From Deinococcus piscis (GTDB lineage: Bacteria; Deinococcota; Deinococci; Deinococcales; Deinococcaceae): a DNA stretch of 64,000 nucleotides. The number at the start of each line of letters is the position of its first letter. The stretch's first letter is position 1. Made by a program: the position numbers and the translations under genes. The DNA is taken from positions 1-64,000 of the forward strand of contig NZ_BNAL01000001.1 of the NCBI RefSeq assembly GCF_014653275.1, given 5' to 3'. The notes beneath the pieces are model-generated. The model had not been told where the DNA came from. It saw only the letters and a list, made by a program, of their open reading frames with translations, and did not search any database. Of the stretch, positions 47,356 through 56,243 are shown in pieces.

Positions 47356-47361
47356 TACGCT
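47356..47361 (+). promoter_or_regulatory. -10 box, leaderless phosphoesterase promoter
   Basis: TACGCT, 7 nt before the GTG at 47369. The pepF -10 box is only 25 bp away on the other strand. Confidence 0.55.
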
Positions 47362-47368
47362 GTAGGGC

Positions 47369-48139
47369 GTGCGCGCCCTGCTGCTCTCCGACATTCACTC
47401 CAACAAACCTGCGCTAGACGCTGTGGTGGAACATGCACACCGGGACGGAGCACGCTACGGCGCGACCTATTTCCTGGGCGACGCGCTGGGCTACGGCCCG
47501 CACCCCCGCGAAGTGCTCGAAACCCTGCAAGGCCTGCGGGCGCAGTGCATTTTGGGCAACCATGACCTGGGATTGCTGCAACTAGCGGACGGCCTCAAAA
47601 CTGCCGCCGTTGGGACAGGAACGCAGGTGCTGGTGTGGCAGATTAGCCGCTTGAGCGAGCGCGACCTGCGGTACGTGCGGGGCTGGAAGGACGTGATTGA
47701 AGAAGCCACACTGGGAGCCCGCCTACGCCACGGTTCGCCGCTGTCCCTGAATGAATACACCAACATGGACGCGGCCCGGCGCAGCTTCCGCAACTGGGAC
47801 GGCGGGCTAGCCTTTGTGGGGCACACGCATGTCCCCGCTGCCTACGCGACGCTCAGTGGTATGACAGGCGAGTGGATGCGCCACCAGCCGATCATCACGC
47901 TGCCAGGCCAGTCGTCCACCGGCTACTCGGTGCCGCCCAAAGCCCGCGTGATTCTCAATCCTGGCAGTGTGGGCCAGCCCCGCGACGGCGACCCCAGGGC
48001 GGCTTACGGCATCTACGACAGCAAAAAGCGGACGCTGGAAGTGTTCCGGGTGCCCTACGACATCGCGCAAACCCAGTACGACCTGCGTGCCGCTGGCCTG
48101 CCCGAATCGCTGGCCGAACGCCTGAGCACCGGGCGCTAA
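47369..48139 (+). CDS. calcineurin-like metallophosphoesterase
   Basis: A 256-aa phosphoesterase. The dimetal motifs occur in order: LLLSDIHSNKPAL (DxH) at the N-terminus, YFLGDALGYGPHP (GD), CILGNHDLGLL (GNHD) and AFVGHTHVPAAY (GHTH) near residue 150, then ILNPGSVGQPRDGDPRAAYG. Similar to the YfcE/diadenosine-tetraphosphatase-like group; the substrate is unknown. GTG start decided by the -10 spacing. Nine nt separate it from the CDF exporter. Confidence 0.88.
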   Translation: MRALLLSDIHSNKPALDAVVEHAHRDGARYGATYFLGDALGYGPHPREVLETLQGLRAQCILGNHDLGLLQLADGLKTAAVGTGTQVLVWQISRLSERDLRYVRGWKDVIEEATLGARLRHGSPLSLNEYTNMDAARRSFRNWDGGLAFVGHTHVPAAYATLSGMTGEWMRHQPIITLPGQSSTGYSVPPKARVILNPGSVGQPRDGDPRAAYGIYDSKKRTLEVFRVPYDIAQTQYDLRAAGLPESLAERLSTGR

Positions 48140-48142
48140 CTT
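48137..48142 (+). promoter_or_regulatory. possible -10 box for the CDF exporter
   Basis: TAACTT, 6 nt before the ATG at 48149. It overlaps the stop codon of the upstream gene, so readthrough transcription is equally possible. Confidence 0.35.
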
Positions 48143-48148
48143 AAGAAC

Positions 48149-49054
48149 ATGACCAGCCACGACCACCATCATGGGCACGGCCACGGGGCAGACGCCAGTA
48201 CCCGGCAGCTGGGGCTGGCGCTGGCCCTGACCGGCACGTTCTTGGTGGTGGAAGTGGCTTACGCGTTCATCTCGGGGAGCCTGGCGCTGCTTTCGGACGC
48301 GGGGCACATGCTGACCGACGCCGCTGCGCTGGCCCTGTCGCTGCTGGCGGTAAAGGCCGGGCAGCGGCCCGCCGACCGGCGGCGCACCTTCGGCTACCGC
48401 CGCACCGAGATTCTGGCCGCCGCTGTCAATGCCGCCGCGCTGCTGGCGGTAGGGGCCTACATCCTGTACGAAGCGGCGCAGCGCCTGCGCGAGCCAGTAG
48501 AAGTGCAGACCACGCCCATGTTGGTGGTGGCGGTGCTGGGATTGATGGTCAATCTGCTGAGCGCCCGCATCCTGGCCGGGGGACAGGAGGGCAGCCTGAA
48601 CGTGCGCTCGGCCTACCTGGAAGTGCTGAGCGATCTGCTGGGCTCGGCGGCGGTGATTGTGGGAGCCGTGCTGATCATGTTTACCGGCTGGACCTGGGTA
48701 GACCCGCTGCTGGGCGCAGGTATCGGCCTGTGGGTGATTCCGCGCACCTGGCGCTTGCTGAGTGAGAGTGTGAATGTGTTGCTTGAAGGCACCCCGGCTG
48801 GCCTGGACCTGGACGCCCTGCGGGCTGACCTGCGCGCCCTGCCGGGCGTAAGCGAGGTTCACGACCTGCACGTGTGGAGCATCACCAGCGGCGAACACAG
48901 CCTGACCGCGCATCTGGTGGCTGAAGAGGCAACCAGTGCCGCCCTTCTGAGCGCCGCGCAGGAGGTGGCTGGCCGCTACGGCATCGAGCATGTCACCGTG
49001 CAGATAGAGCCGCCGGGCCACCACGGCGAGCACGCCCACAGGCTGCACGCCTAG
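48149..49054 (+). CDS. cation diffusion facilitator metal exporter
   Basis: A 301-aa inner-membrane antiporter for Zn2+ or a similar divalent metal. It begins with a His-rich leader (HDHHHGHGHG), then six membrane segments and a cytoplasmic C-terminal domain (VHDLHVWSITSGEHSLTAHL). Transport-site residues are His and Asp in SDAGHMLTDAAAL (TM2) and SAYLEVLSDLLGS (TM5), where Glu-x3-Asp replaces the His-x3-Asp of E. coli ZitB. The acidic variant occurs in other CDF proteins, but the metal preference is uncertain. Confidence 0.9.
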   Translation: MTSHDHHHGHGHGADASTRQLGLALALTGTFLVVEVAYAFISGSLALLSDAGHMLTDAAALALSLLAVKAGQRPADRRRTFGYRRTEILAAAVNAAALLAVGAYILYEAAQRLREPVEVQTTPMLVVAVLGLMVNLLSARILAGGQEGSLNVRSAYLEVLSDLLGSAAVIVGAVLIMFTGWTWVDPLLGAGIGLWVIPRTWRLLSESVNVLLEGTPAGLDLDALRADLRALPGVSEVHDLHVWSITSGEHSLTAHLVAEEATSAALLSAAQEVAGRYGIEHVTVQIEPPGHHGEHAHRLHA

Positions 49055-49057
49055 AAG

Positions 49058-49804
49058 CTATCGGCGCCGCCGGGCACTGTAGGCCCGCGCAATCAGCGGG
49101 TCACTCAGGGCCGGGAGCGCTTCGGCCAGCGCGGCCAACCGGTACAGGCGCGGCACCGTCACCTCACGGCGGGGGCGCTCCAGCACGTCGGCAATGGCGC
49201 GGGCCACCACTTCTGGACCCGGCATCCTCAGTCGGCTGCGGGCGGTCATCTCGGTCCGCACAAAACCGGGCGACACAGCACTTACCTCTACCCCGCTGCC
49301 CCACAGCTCCCGCCGCAACGCAAAGCTGAACCCCCGCACCCCGAACTTGCTGGCGCTGTATACCCCCTCCGTCGCCACCTGTCCCGCCACCGAGGCGACA
49401 TTGACGATGTGCCCACGCCGGCGCTCCAGCATGGGTGGCAAGACCAGTGCCGTCAGCGCCATCACCGCTTCGAGGTTCACACGCAGCACGCGGGCCCAGT
49501 CGGGGTCCTGCCACCACACGCCGCCGCCCAGGCCCACGCCAGCATTGTTTACCAGCACATCTATCCGCCCAAAGTGGTCCAGCGCGGCAGCCACCAGCGC
49601 CTCACGGGCGGCGGGGTCGGCCACGTCGCACGGCACGGCGATGATCCGCGACCCGCTGGGGTCCAGCTCGCGGGCCAGTCGGTGCAGCCGCTCCTCACGC
49701 CGCGCCGCCAGCACCAGCGCGTAGCCCCGCGCACTTAGCTCGTAGGCCGCCGCTTCGCCAATCCCGCTGGACGCGCCGGTCAGCAAGGCAACGGGGCGGC
49801 TCAC
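49058..49804 (-). CDS. short-chain dehydrogenase/reductase
   Basis: A 248-aa [20 protein letters not shown] binds the cofactor, [15 protein letters not shown] follows, the catalytic Ser is in [14 protein letters not shown] and the Tyr/Lys in [18 protein letters not shown]-terminal hydrophobic extension ([14 protein letters not shown]) suggests membrane contact or lipid-like substrates, as in some DltE/YqjQ-like SDRs. It starts with GTG overlapping the stop of a 46-aa gene (GTGA), so it is probably translated with it. Confidence 0.88.
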   Translation of the reverse strand: MSRPVALLTGASSGIGEAAAYELSARGYALVLAARREERLHRLARELDPSGSRIIAVPCDVADPAAREALVAAALDHFGRIDVLVNNAGVGLGGGVWWQDPDWARVLRVNLEAVMALTALVLPPMLERRRGHIVNVASVAGQVATEGVYSASKFGVRGFSFALRRELWGSGVEVSAVSPGFVRTEMTARSRLRMPGPEVVARAIADVLERPRREVTVPRLYRLAALAEALPALSDPLIARAYSARRRR

Positions 49805-49941
49805 TCGTCCGCTGCCTGCCCGCTCATTTGGCTGCCGGTTTCACTTGGCAGTTCTTCGGTGTCGTCGGTAGCCAGCATCTCAGCTGTAGCGGCACCCAGC
49901 AGCGTGCATGCAAAAGTCAAGGTCGGGGCAAGGCGGTGCAT
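49801..49941 (-). CDS. 46-aa membrane microprotein coupled to an SDR
   Basis: [20 protein letters not shown] opens a single hydrophobic segment, followed by an acidic tail rich in Glu, Asp and Thr. The ATG is 7 nt after TAGAAT (49949-49954), a leaderless arrangement, and the TGA overlaps the SDR GTG. The promoter and overlap are the reasons to call it a gene. No homologue recognised. Confidence 0.55.
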   Translation of the reverse strand: MHRLAPTLTFACTLLGAATAEMLATDDTEELPSETGSQMSGQAADE

Positions 49942-49948
49942 GGCACCG

Positions 49949-49954
49949 ATTCTA
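49949..49954 (-). promoter_or_regulatory. -10 box, leaderless promoter of microprotein-SDR unit
   Basis: TAGAAT, 7 nt before the ATG at 49941. Confidence 0.6.
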
Positions 49955-50009
49955 GAGAGGCGGAAACTCCCTTTGCCAGTCACTCCCTCTACCAGTCGCC
50001 GGGCCGCTC

Positions 50010-50015
50010 TAGACT
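50010..50015 (+). promoter_or_regulatory. -10 box, leaderless holB promoter
   Basis: TAGACT, 7 nt before the ATG at 50023. Confidence 0.65.
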
Positions 50016-50022
50016 GTGTGCC

Positions 50023-50967
50023 ATGCTGCCCACGCTCCCCCACGCCCACCTGCCGCTGCTGGAACAGGCTGCTGCGTCACGCGGCAACGCCCTGCTGCTG
50101 ACCGGAGCCGAGTACGGCGGCGGGGCGGCGCTGGCGCGGGCAACCTTCGCGGCGCTCAACTGTTCGGGGCAACGCGGCATGGCTGGAGAAGCCTGCGGCG
50201 TGTGCCCCAGTTGCCGGGCACTGGCGGCGGGAGCACACCCTGATCTGCTGGAACTCGCCCCCCGCGAAACCACCAGCACGGGCCGGGCGGCGCGGCGCAA
50301 GATCATTCCCGTAGGGGCCATCCTGGAAAAGCGGGATGACAAAAGGGAGTTCGACACGCATGTGTTCGAGTTTCTGGAAGTGCGCCCCACCTACCGCCGC
50401 CGGGCCGTGCTGATTCACGGGGCCGAATACCTGGGGGCCGAGGCCGCCAACGCCCTGCTCAAGCTGATGGAAGAGCCGCCCCACAGCGCCTTTTTTCTGC
50501 TGCTGGCCGGTGACGTGCGGGCGGTGATGCCCACCCTGGTCAGCCGCAGCACCCGCCTGAATGTGACTCCACTGGACGACCACGCACTGGGAGCCGAGTT
50601 GGACCGGCAGGGAGACCGCCGCCCAGACCTAAACGCGCAGGAGCTGGTGGCCTTTGCCGCCGGACGCCCTGAAGTGCTGACCCACGCGGACGAGGTGGCG
50701 GCGGCGCTAAGCGCGGCGACCAGCCTACACGCGGCGCTGCGCGAAGGGCTGTTGCCCACCCTGGAAGCCGCCGCCGACCTGGAAAAAGCCTGGACCCCCT
50801 GGCACGCCGAGGCGCTGCGCTTCGTGTGGCGGGAAGAAACCCCGTCTGACCGCGCCCGGCTAGATACAGCACTGGACACGCTGGAGCGGGCGCTGGAAGC
50901 GTACGCGAATCCGGGCCTGAGCTTCATGGTGTTCGGGCTGGGGGCGCGGGCGGCACTGGGCGAGTAG
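50023..50967 (+). CDS. holB: DNA polymerase III delta' subunit
   Basis: A 314-aa clamp-loader subunit. The AAA+ fold is recognisable: [20 protein letters not shown] at the degenerate P-loop, four Cys in [18 protein letters not shown] forming the zinc module, [20 protein letters not shown] and [13 protein letters not shown], with VSRSTRLN as the SRC-like motif. Delta' opens and loads the beta clamp with gamma/tau and delta. The ATG is fixed by the -10 spacing. Confidence 0.93.
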   Translation: MLPTLPHAHLPLLEQAAASRGNALLLTGAEYGGGAALARATFAALNCSGQRGMAGEACGVCPSCRALAAGAHPDLLELAPRETTSTGRAARRKIIPVGAILEKRDDKREFDTHVFEFLEVRPTYRRRAVLIHGAEYLGAEAANALLKLMEEPPHSAFFLLLAGDVRAVMPTLVSRSTRLNVTPLDDHALGAELDRQGDRRPDLNAQELVAFAAGRPEVLTHADEVAAALSAATSLHAALREGLLPTLEAAADLEKAWTPWHAEALRFVWREETPSDRARLDTALDTLERALEAYANPGLSFMVFGLGARAALGE

Positions 50968-51062
50968 GCGTCACACTCCCGACGCTTCATTGTACGTCCC
51001 AGTCATTGTTTTTCATTTGTTCCTCTTGACGGCGAGGCATCAGGTCTTCCCGTCAAATGCTC

Positions 51063-51068
51063 TAGACT
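51063..51068 (+). promoter_or_regulatory. -10 box, leaderless DinB-VOC promoter
   Basis: TAGACT, 7 nt before the ATG at 51076. The promoter context (TCAAATGCTCTAGA) resembles the end of the repeat at 29884. Confidence 0.65.
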
Positions 51069-51075
51069 GTGGGCC

Positions 51076-51996
51076 ATGTCACCCCACCCCGCCGACGCCC
51101 TGGCGACCCTGCTGGCCGCGCACCTCCCAGCCCTGGAGCGGCTGAGCGAGGCCCAGACCTCCTGGCGGCCCGCGCCGGACATCTGGAGTGCCAAGGAGAT
51201 TCTGGGACACCTGATTGATTCGGCGGCCAACAACCATGCCCGCTTCGTGGGGGGGGCACTGGCAGCGGGCGGCAACTACGCCGGCTACTCACAGGAGGGC
51301 TGGGTCATGGTGGGCGGCTACCAGCACCGGCCCTGGCGCGAGCTGGTCGAGCTGTGGGCCACCTATCAGCGGCAGTTGATTCACCTGCTGCGCGGCGTGC
51401 CGGACCCAGCGTGGGCACACGCCCTCACCGTGCGCGGCGAACTTCTGACCCTGGAAGAACTGGCCCTGGGCTACGTGGACCATACCGGGCGGCACCTGCA
51501 CCAGCTCCTGCGCCGCTGCGCCGAGGCCCCCGCAGCAGAGCCTGAACTGTCTGCAGCGGACACCCACTGGAATCCGCTGGTGCCCGAACTCACGGTGCAG
51601 GACTTCGGGCGCAGTCTGGACTTTTACACGCGGCTGCTGGGCTTCGGTGTGCGCTACCGGCGCACTCAGCCCGACTTTGCTTACCTTGACCTGCACGGCG
51701 CTCAGGTGATGCTGGAAGCCTGGCACCCAGATGGTTGGAATGTCGGCGGCTGGAACAGAGACGAAGGGCAGCCCCCACTGGGCCGGGGCATCAATTTGCA
51801 GATTGAGGTGCAGGCACTGGACGAGGTGCGGGAACGACTGTGGGCGGCAGGCGTGCCACTTTTCCGTGACGTTCAGGAGCAGTGGTACAGCGTGGCGGAC
51901 GGGGGGCAAGAAGGAGCCCGCGAACTGCTGGTGCAGGACCCGGACGGCTATCTGCTGCGCCTGAGTGAGCCGCTGGGCAGTCGGCCCAGCCCGTGA
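51076..51996 (+). CDS. fusion of DinB-like domain and VOC (glyoxalase/bleomycin-resistance) domain
   Basis: A 306-aa protein of two metal-binding folds. The N-terminal 155 residues form a DinB/YfiT-type four-helix bundle: [21 protein letters not shown] gives the first metal His and [16 protein letters not shown] a His-x3-His pair. Residues 170-300 are a VOC domain: [36 protein letters not shown] and [20 protein letters not shown]. DinB-family proteins include thiol transferases and VOC proteins include resistance proteins. The pairing suggests detoxification, but no substrate is known. The 3' end overlaps the next gene (GTGA). Confidence 0.8.
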   Translation: MSPHPADALATLLAAHLPALERLSEAQTSWRPAPDIWSAKEILGHLIDSAANNHARFVGGALAAGGNYAGYSQEGWVMVGGYQHRPWRELVELWATYQRQLIHLLRGVPDPAWAHALTVRGELLTLEELALGYVDHTGRHLHQLLRRCAEAPAAEPELSAADTHWNPLVPELTVQDFGRSLDFYTRLLGFGVRYRRTQPDFAYLDLHGAQVMLEAWHPDGWNVGGWNRDEGQPPLGRGINLQIEVQALDEVRERLWAAGVPLFRDVQEQWYSVADGGQEGARELLVQDPDGYLLRLSEPLGSRPSP

Positions 51997-52730
51997 CTCC
52001 CCTGCCCCCGGCTCACCTGCATCCCCTGGCCCCGCCCCCCTACGACCAGCTGGACCCTGTGCAGCACGGCGCAGCTTGGGTACGCTGCCTGTCCACCGGC
52101 ACGCTGAACGAGAATTGTTTGCTGGTCACCGATGCCCCTGAGTTTGGCACAGGCCTGCTGATAGACCCCGGCAGTGACGCAAGCCAGATTCTGCGGATGG
52201 TGGAAGCGAGCGGAGCCGAGGTGCAGGCCACCTTGCTCACCCACGGCCACTACGACCACATTGGCGCGGTGCAGGCGGTGCGGGAAGCGCTGGAGGTGCC
52301 GGTCTGGCTGCATCCGGGCGAGCTGGACGTGTACGCCGGAGCCGGAGCGCTGGCACAGCAGTTTGGGGAGGATGACTTCGAGCCGCCCGCCCCACCCGAC
52401 GCCCTGCTGCGGCAAGGACAGACCTTTACGGCAGGCGGCGTGACGCTGACCGCCCGTGAGCTGCCAGGGCACTCGCCAGGACACACCGTGTTCGTGGGAG
52501 ACGGCTTTGTCCTGGCAGGCGATACGCTCTTTCGCGGGGCCATCGCTCCCACTGACCTGCCCGGCGCAGACCGCAGCCAACTGCTGGGGGGCATCGTGCA
52601 CGAACTGCTCTCGCTGCCGCCTCACACGGTGATTTATCCCGGTCATGGTGCGCCCACCACGGTCAGCGCCGAGCGGGACCGCCCCCTTTTTCGCCGCTGG
52701 CTGGCCGGAGCGGGGAAGCAAGAGGGCTAA
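51993..52730 (+). CDS. metallo-beta-lactamase-fold hydrolase, copy 1
   Basis: A 245-aa hydrolase of the glyoxalase II-like group. [21 protein letters not shown] carries the HxHxDH dimetal site, [22 protein letters not shown] the next His and bridging Asp, and [15 protein letters not shown] the last His. It begins with GTG overlapping the DinB-VOC stop, so both are made from one message. About 30 residues longer at the N-terminus than its neighbour at 52791. Confidence 0.85.
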   Translation: MTPLPPAHLHPLAPPPYDQLDPVQHGAAWVRCLSTGTLNENCLLVTDAPEFGTGLLIDPGSDASQILRMVEASGAEVQATLLTHGHYDHIGAVQAVREALEVPVWLHPGELDVYAGAGALAQQFGEDDFEPPAPPDALLRQGQTFTAGGVTLTARELPGHSPGHTVFVGDGFVLAGDTLFRGAIAPTDLPGADRSQLLGGIVHELLSLPPHTVIYPGHGAPTTVSAERDRPLFRRWLAGAGKQEG

Positions 52731-52778
52731 GAGAAGATATGGGCACAGTCACTGCCTATCCCCCGCCCATCTAACCTC

Positions 52779-52784
52779 TACACT
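52779..52784 (+). promoter_or_regulatory. -10 box, leaderless promoter of MBL copy 2
   Basis: TACACT, 6 nt before the ATG at 52791. Confidence 0.65.
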
Positions 52785-52790
52785 TTTGCC

Positions 52791-53438
52791 ATGACCCTTC
52801 CTGCTCCCTTCCAGCACGGTGAAACCCGCCTGTGGCTGCTGCCCACCGGCCCTTTGCAGGAGAACTGCTACCTGGTGACCGGCCCAGAGCAGCAGGGCTT
52901 CTTGATTGACCCCGGCGACGACGCAGAACGCATTCTGGCGCTGGTGCAGGCCAGCGGCGTGCAGGTCCAGGCGGTCCTGCTGACCCACGGCCACTTTGAC
53001 CACATCGGCGCGGTGCAGGCGGTGCGGGAAGCGCTGGGGGTGCCGGTCTATCTGCACCCAGGTGCCACTGCCGACTACGCCTCAGGCCAGGAGCGGGCGG
53101 CCCTGTTCGGCCTGCCACTGACCCAGCCCGCCCCCGCCGACCAGCGCATCGCCCAGGGTCAGGAGTTCAGCGCGGGCAGTCTGCACCTGACCGCCCGCGA
53201 CCTGCCCGGCCACGCGCAGGGCCATGTGGTGTTCGTGGGTGACGGCTTCGTACTGGCAGGCGACACCCTTTTTGCGGGCAGCATCGGGCGCACCGACCTG
53301 CCCGGCGGCAACCATCCGCAGCTGATTGCCGGGATTCAGGCCGAACTGCTCACGCTGGATGGAGACACGGCGGTCTATCCCGGTCACGGCCCCGCCACCA
53401 CGGTGGCGCGCGAGCAGCAGACCAATCCTTTTTTGTAA
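52791..53438 (+). CDS. metallo-beta-lactamase-fold hydrolase, copy 2
   Basis: A 215-aa paralogue of the preceding gene. [21 protein letters not shown] is almost identical, followed by [22 protein letters not shown] and [20 protein letters not shown]. The order, length and near-identity of motifs indicate a tandem duplication. Probably a glyoxalase II-like thioesterase; the substrate is unknown. It has its own promoter. Confidence 0.87.
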   Translation: MTLPAPFQHGETRLWLLPTGPLQENCYLVTGPEQQGFLIDPGDDAERILALVQASGVQVQAVLLTHGHFDHIGAVQAVREALGVPVYLHPGATADYASGQERAALFGLPLTQPAPADQRIAQGQEFSAGSLHLTARDLPGHAQGHVVFVGDGFVLAGDTLFAGSIGRTDLPGGNHPQLIAGIQAELLTLDGDTAVYPGHGPATTVAREQQTNPFL

Positions 53439-53472
53439 GGCCAATCTGGCCGGGGACGGCTCAGGGTTGCCA

Positions 53473-53478
53473 TATGCT
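53473..53478 (+). promoter_or_regulatory. -10 box before secreted unknown 1
   Basis: TATGCT, 6 nt before the ATG at 53485. Confidence 0.6.
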
Positions 53479-53484
53479 GCATCC

Positions 53485-54138
53485 ATGAAAGCAAAAGTCC
53501 TGCTGATGTCTGCCCTGCTGGGCCTGACCGCTCCCGCCCTGGCCCAGACCGGAAGTGCGCAGCCCAGCCGGGTTCCGGCAAGTTCCGCCCCCGTCCAGAG
53601 TGGCCGAGCAGCACCCACAGCCACAGCCCCACGGGCCGCTACAGCACAGGCGGCCATGCAGCAATTCTGCCAGGACTTGAGCACCAAAGGTTGGCAGCAG
53701 GCGATGGGCAACATGGCGGGTGTCTCTGAGCGCGAAGTGACGCAGGCCTTTCACCTTATGGGAGGCGACGATGCCACGCTGAAGATCGCAGAGCACGTAT
53801 TCAAGCAGAGCCGCTGCGAGGTGCTGAGCGCGCAAGGAGCGCGGGTGCGGGTTAAGGCCAGTGGAGCGGATATCATGACCGTCCTGGAACGGGTCATGAA
53901 TGATCCGGCGGTGCAGCGTTACCTGGGACAGCGCCAGACCGCTAAGGCGGACGCCGATTTGGAGCGGACCGTACTTCAGAGCATGCAGCGCCAGTACCAG
54001 AGCGGACGGCTGCCACTGTACACCCAGACCCTGAATGTGGACCTGGAACGCCTGGATGGTCACTGGACGCTGACCGAGGACAGCCTGGAAGCACTGGTGG
54101 ATGTTCTGGGCGGAGGCCCCAGCCGCCTGGAGGAGTAA
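53485..54138 (+). CDS. secreted protein of unknown function 1 (FC/CEV pair)
   Basis: A 217-aa protein with a signal peptide (MKAKVLLMSALLGLTAPALA, cleavage after ALA), then a Pro/Ala/Thr-rich linker. The folded part opens with AAMQQFCQDLSTKGW and has a second Cys in QSRCEVLSAQGARVRV, so one disulfide is likely. The end reads LERLDGHWTLTEDSLEALVDVLGGG. The gene downstream has the same order of features, so they are probably old paralogues. No known family recognised. Leaderless-type start. Confidence 0.65.
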   Translation: MKAKVLLMSALLGLTAPALAQTGSAQPSRVPASSAPVQSGRAAPTATAPRAATAQAAMQQFCQDLSTKGWQQAMGNMAGVSEREVTQAFHLMGGDDATLKIAEHVFKQSRCEVLSAQGARVRVKASGADIMTVLERVMNDPAVQRYLGQRQTAKADADLERTVLQSMQRQYQSGRLPLYTQTLNVDLERLDGHWTLTEDSLEALVDVLGGGPSRLEE

Positions 54139-54277
54139 GCGCAGGCCAGCTCCTGCATTCGGCCTGCCCTGCCCCTGCGCTCTGCTTCTGCATGCAGGGG
54201 TAGGGCGTTTTGCTGGGCAGGCCAGGAGGACTCCTTCAGGCAGCCCCTCTGTACGCAGCTTGTAGGAGCTGCCTGCC

Positions 54278-54283
54278 TAAGCT
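54278..54283 (+). promoter_or_regulatory. -10 box before secreted unknown 2
   Basis: TAAGCT, 7 nt before the ATG at 54291. Confidence 0.55.
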
Positions 54284-54290
54284 ACGCCCC

Positions 54291-54899
54291 ATGAATAAAG
54301 TGCTTTGCTGGCTGGCCTGCTCGGCCTTCCTCGCTCCCGCAGCTTCAGCTCAACTGCTGACGAATCCTTTGCAAGAGAAGGCCGCACCTCACACCGAGGT
54401 CAAAACTCCGCAGGGAGTCATGCAGGCCTTTTGTGACCGCCTGGGGAGCGACGGCGCCTACGCTTTCGAAGAATTGGGTTTCTCGACCAGTTCCATAGAC
54501 GAGTTGCTGCAAAAGCCCAACGGACAGGCCACCGACCTGACAATGCGGGCCAGCCAGTGCGAAGTGGTGCGTGTGCTGGGCAAATTGGTCACACTGCACT
54601 TCAGAAGTCCCGACCACGGGTGGGTCCAAACCCAGATGAGCCGCGAACTTGGTGCCCGCCTGAAAGCCCTGGTGGACTCAGGCCAGCTGACCACCAGCTC
54701 CACTGATGAAGACCTAAAGACCCTGCTGGACAAATTCCTGCTGGACGTTATCCGCAGAGGCGACGTCCCTTTTAACGAAATGACCGTGCGGGTCCGCATG
54801 GAAGCCAATGGCGACACCTGGTGGCCCAGCGACGACACCATGCATATCCTCCAAAACGGTCTGGGGCTGCGCGATGCCCGCACAGTGCCCCGGGACTGA
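54291..54899 (+). CDS. secreted protein of unknown function 2 (FC/CEV pair)
   Basis: A 202-aa protein with a signal peptide (MNKVLCWLACSAFLAPAASA). The mature part opens GVMQAFCDRLGSDGAYAFEE and has the second Cys in RASQCEVVRVLGKLVTLHF. The end (GDTWWPSDDTMHILQNGLGL) parallels the end of the preceding gene. Sequence identity is low, but the spacing of the two Cys and the Trp/Asp-containing C-terminus suggest a shared ancestor. Function unknown; expected outside the cytoplasm. Confidence 0.65.
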   Translation: MNKVLCWLACSAFLAPAASAQLLTNPLQEKAAPHTEVKTPQGVMQAFCDRLGSDGAYAFEELGFSTSSIDELLQKPNGQATDLTMRASQCEVVRVLGKLVTLHFRSPDHGWVQTQMSRELGARLKALVDSGQLTTSSTDEDLKTLLDKFLLDVIRRGDVPFNEMTVRVRMEANGDTWWPSDDTMHILQNGLGLRDARTVPRD

Positions 54900-54976
54900 G
54901 CAGCGGCCCCTCAAGCCGAGCACCCTCTCTCTGGCAGCATCAGCACCCGCGCAAAGTGCTCTAGGCTAAGGCCAAG

Positions 54977-55630
54977 ATGACCGACCCCCGCCCCGGCACC
55001 CTCACGGCGACCAGCTACAGCGGCAACGCCGCCAACGCACTGATTCACCTGTACCGGGGCGAATCGTACAAGATGGTCAGCTACCGCCAGCGCCTGGACA
55101 ACACCACCAACTGGGCGGTGGTCACCACGGCGGGCCTGGCTTCGTTTGCCCTGGGCGACTCTTCTCATAGCCACGCCACGTTCCTATTCGCCATGTTCCT
55201 GAACTTCTATTTTTTGCGGCTGGAAGCCCGGCGCTTTCGCTCCTACGAGATCGCCCACCACCGCGTACGGGTCATGGAACGCTTCTTTTATCCGGCGATG
55301 TTGGGCGAACATGTGGACGCCGGGTGGCACCAGTTCCTGCTGGCCGAACTCGCCAAACCACGCAGCCCCATCAGTATCAACGAGGCGCTGGGGTGGCGGC
55401 TCAAGCGCAACTACCTGTGGATTTATGCCGCCGTGCTGATGGCCTGGATGGCCAAGCTGGCTGAGGACTACCCGGCGGGCGCGCCTATCAGCATAGAAAC
55501 TTTTGTGCAAATGGCGCGGGTCGGCACCCTGGCGGGCTGGGCCATCCTGCTGGGCGTGGCAGCCTTTTATGCCTATTTGATTTCGCTGGCAGTCAGCGCC
55601 TCGCGGGAGTATCCACTCGAAGACGACTAA
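54977..55630 (+). CDS. DUF2270 membrane protein
   Basis: A 217-aa integral membrane protein of the DUF2270 family. [30 protein letters not shown] sequence (residues 23-48) starts the family signature, with hydrophobic segments around [37 protein letters not shown] and [21 protein letters not shown]. No molecular role is established for the family. TAGGCT at 54962-54967 lies 9 nt before the ATG. It is convergent with the next gene, with 6 bp between the stops. Confidence 0.82.
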   Translation: MTDPRPGTLTATSYSGNAANALIHLYRGESYKMVSYRQRLDNTTNWAVVTTAGLASFALGDSSHSHATFLFAMFLNFYFLRLEARRFRSYEIAHHRVRVMERFFYPAMLGEHVDAGWHQFLLAELAKPRSPISINEALGWRLKRNYLWIYAAVLMAWMAKLAEDYPAGAPISIETFVQMARVGTLAGWAILLGVAAFYAYLISLAVSASREYPLEDD

Positions 55631-55636
55631 CCGCTC

Positions 55637-56221
55637 CTACTCGCCCCCGCCCCCGCCCCCGCCGCCATCTCCGCCACCATCCCCGTCGCCCCAGCCTCCA
55701 TCTCCTCCGCTGTCACCGCTGGAACTGTCACTGCCGGAATTCTGCCCGTTCTCGTACAAGCACGCATAGGCGCAGGCTGCGGCCACCGCCGCCACCGTCA
55801 GGGGAGCGTTGCCGCGCAGATTCAGCCCTATAGAGCGGCCCTCCGGCGACACCAGCTGCCCCTGGAACCGGCCCTCCCGCTCAATAAGGAAGAGGGCATG
55901 CTCGGTGCTCCCATTTCCCAAGTGCCCTTCCAGCAGGCCCCGGCGCACGTTGGCCTGCAGCGGCTCGCCCAGCAAGCAGCCGGACAACCGCAGGTCCAGC
56001 CCAGTGTGGTTCAGCTGGCCCGCCATCTGCAAGCGGACCCGGCCCCCCTGTAGGAAATGCGCTTTGACTTCACCCGCTGCGCCCCGGTATCCGGTGGAGA
56101 GCCGCAGCGTGTCACCCACCAGGGGCAATCCCAGTGTGCCCCTGAACACATGGCCATCCCCTTTCAGGGACAGCGTCATACCTGACCGGAGCGTGCCTAC
56201 GCGGCCTTTCAGAGTCTGCAT
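55637..56221 (-). CDS. unknown protein with Gly/Asp-rich tail
   Basis: A 194-aa protein. Residues 1-135 look like a beta-rich domain (LKGDGHVFRGTLGLPLVGD, GGRVRLQMAGQLNHTGLDL). A hydrophobic helix follows (PLTVAAVAAACAYACLY), then a low-complexity tail rich in Gly, Asp and Ser ending in eight Gly and Glu. The tail is coded by a C-rich simple tract on the plus strand (55640-55720), prone to slippage. No family recognised. TACCCT lies 5 nt before the ATG. Confidence 0.65.
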   Translation of the reverse strand: MQTLKGRVGTLRSGMTLSLKGDGHVFRGTLGLPLVGDTLRLSTGYRGAAGEVKAHFLQGGRVRLQMAGQLNHTGLDLRLSGCLLGEPLQANVRRGLLEGHLGNGSTEHALFLIEREGRFQGQLVSPEGRSIGLNLRGNAPLTVAAVAAACAYACLYENGQNSGSDSSSGDSGGDGGWGDGDGGGDGGGGGGGGE

Positions 56222-56243
56222 GGCTTAGGGTAGCGGGCACCTG

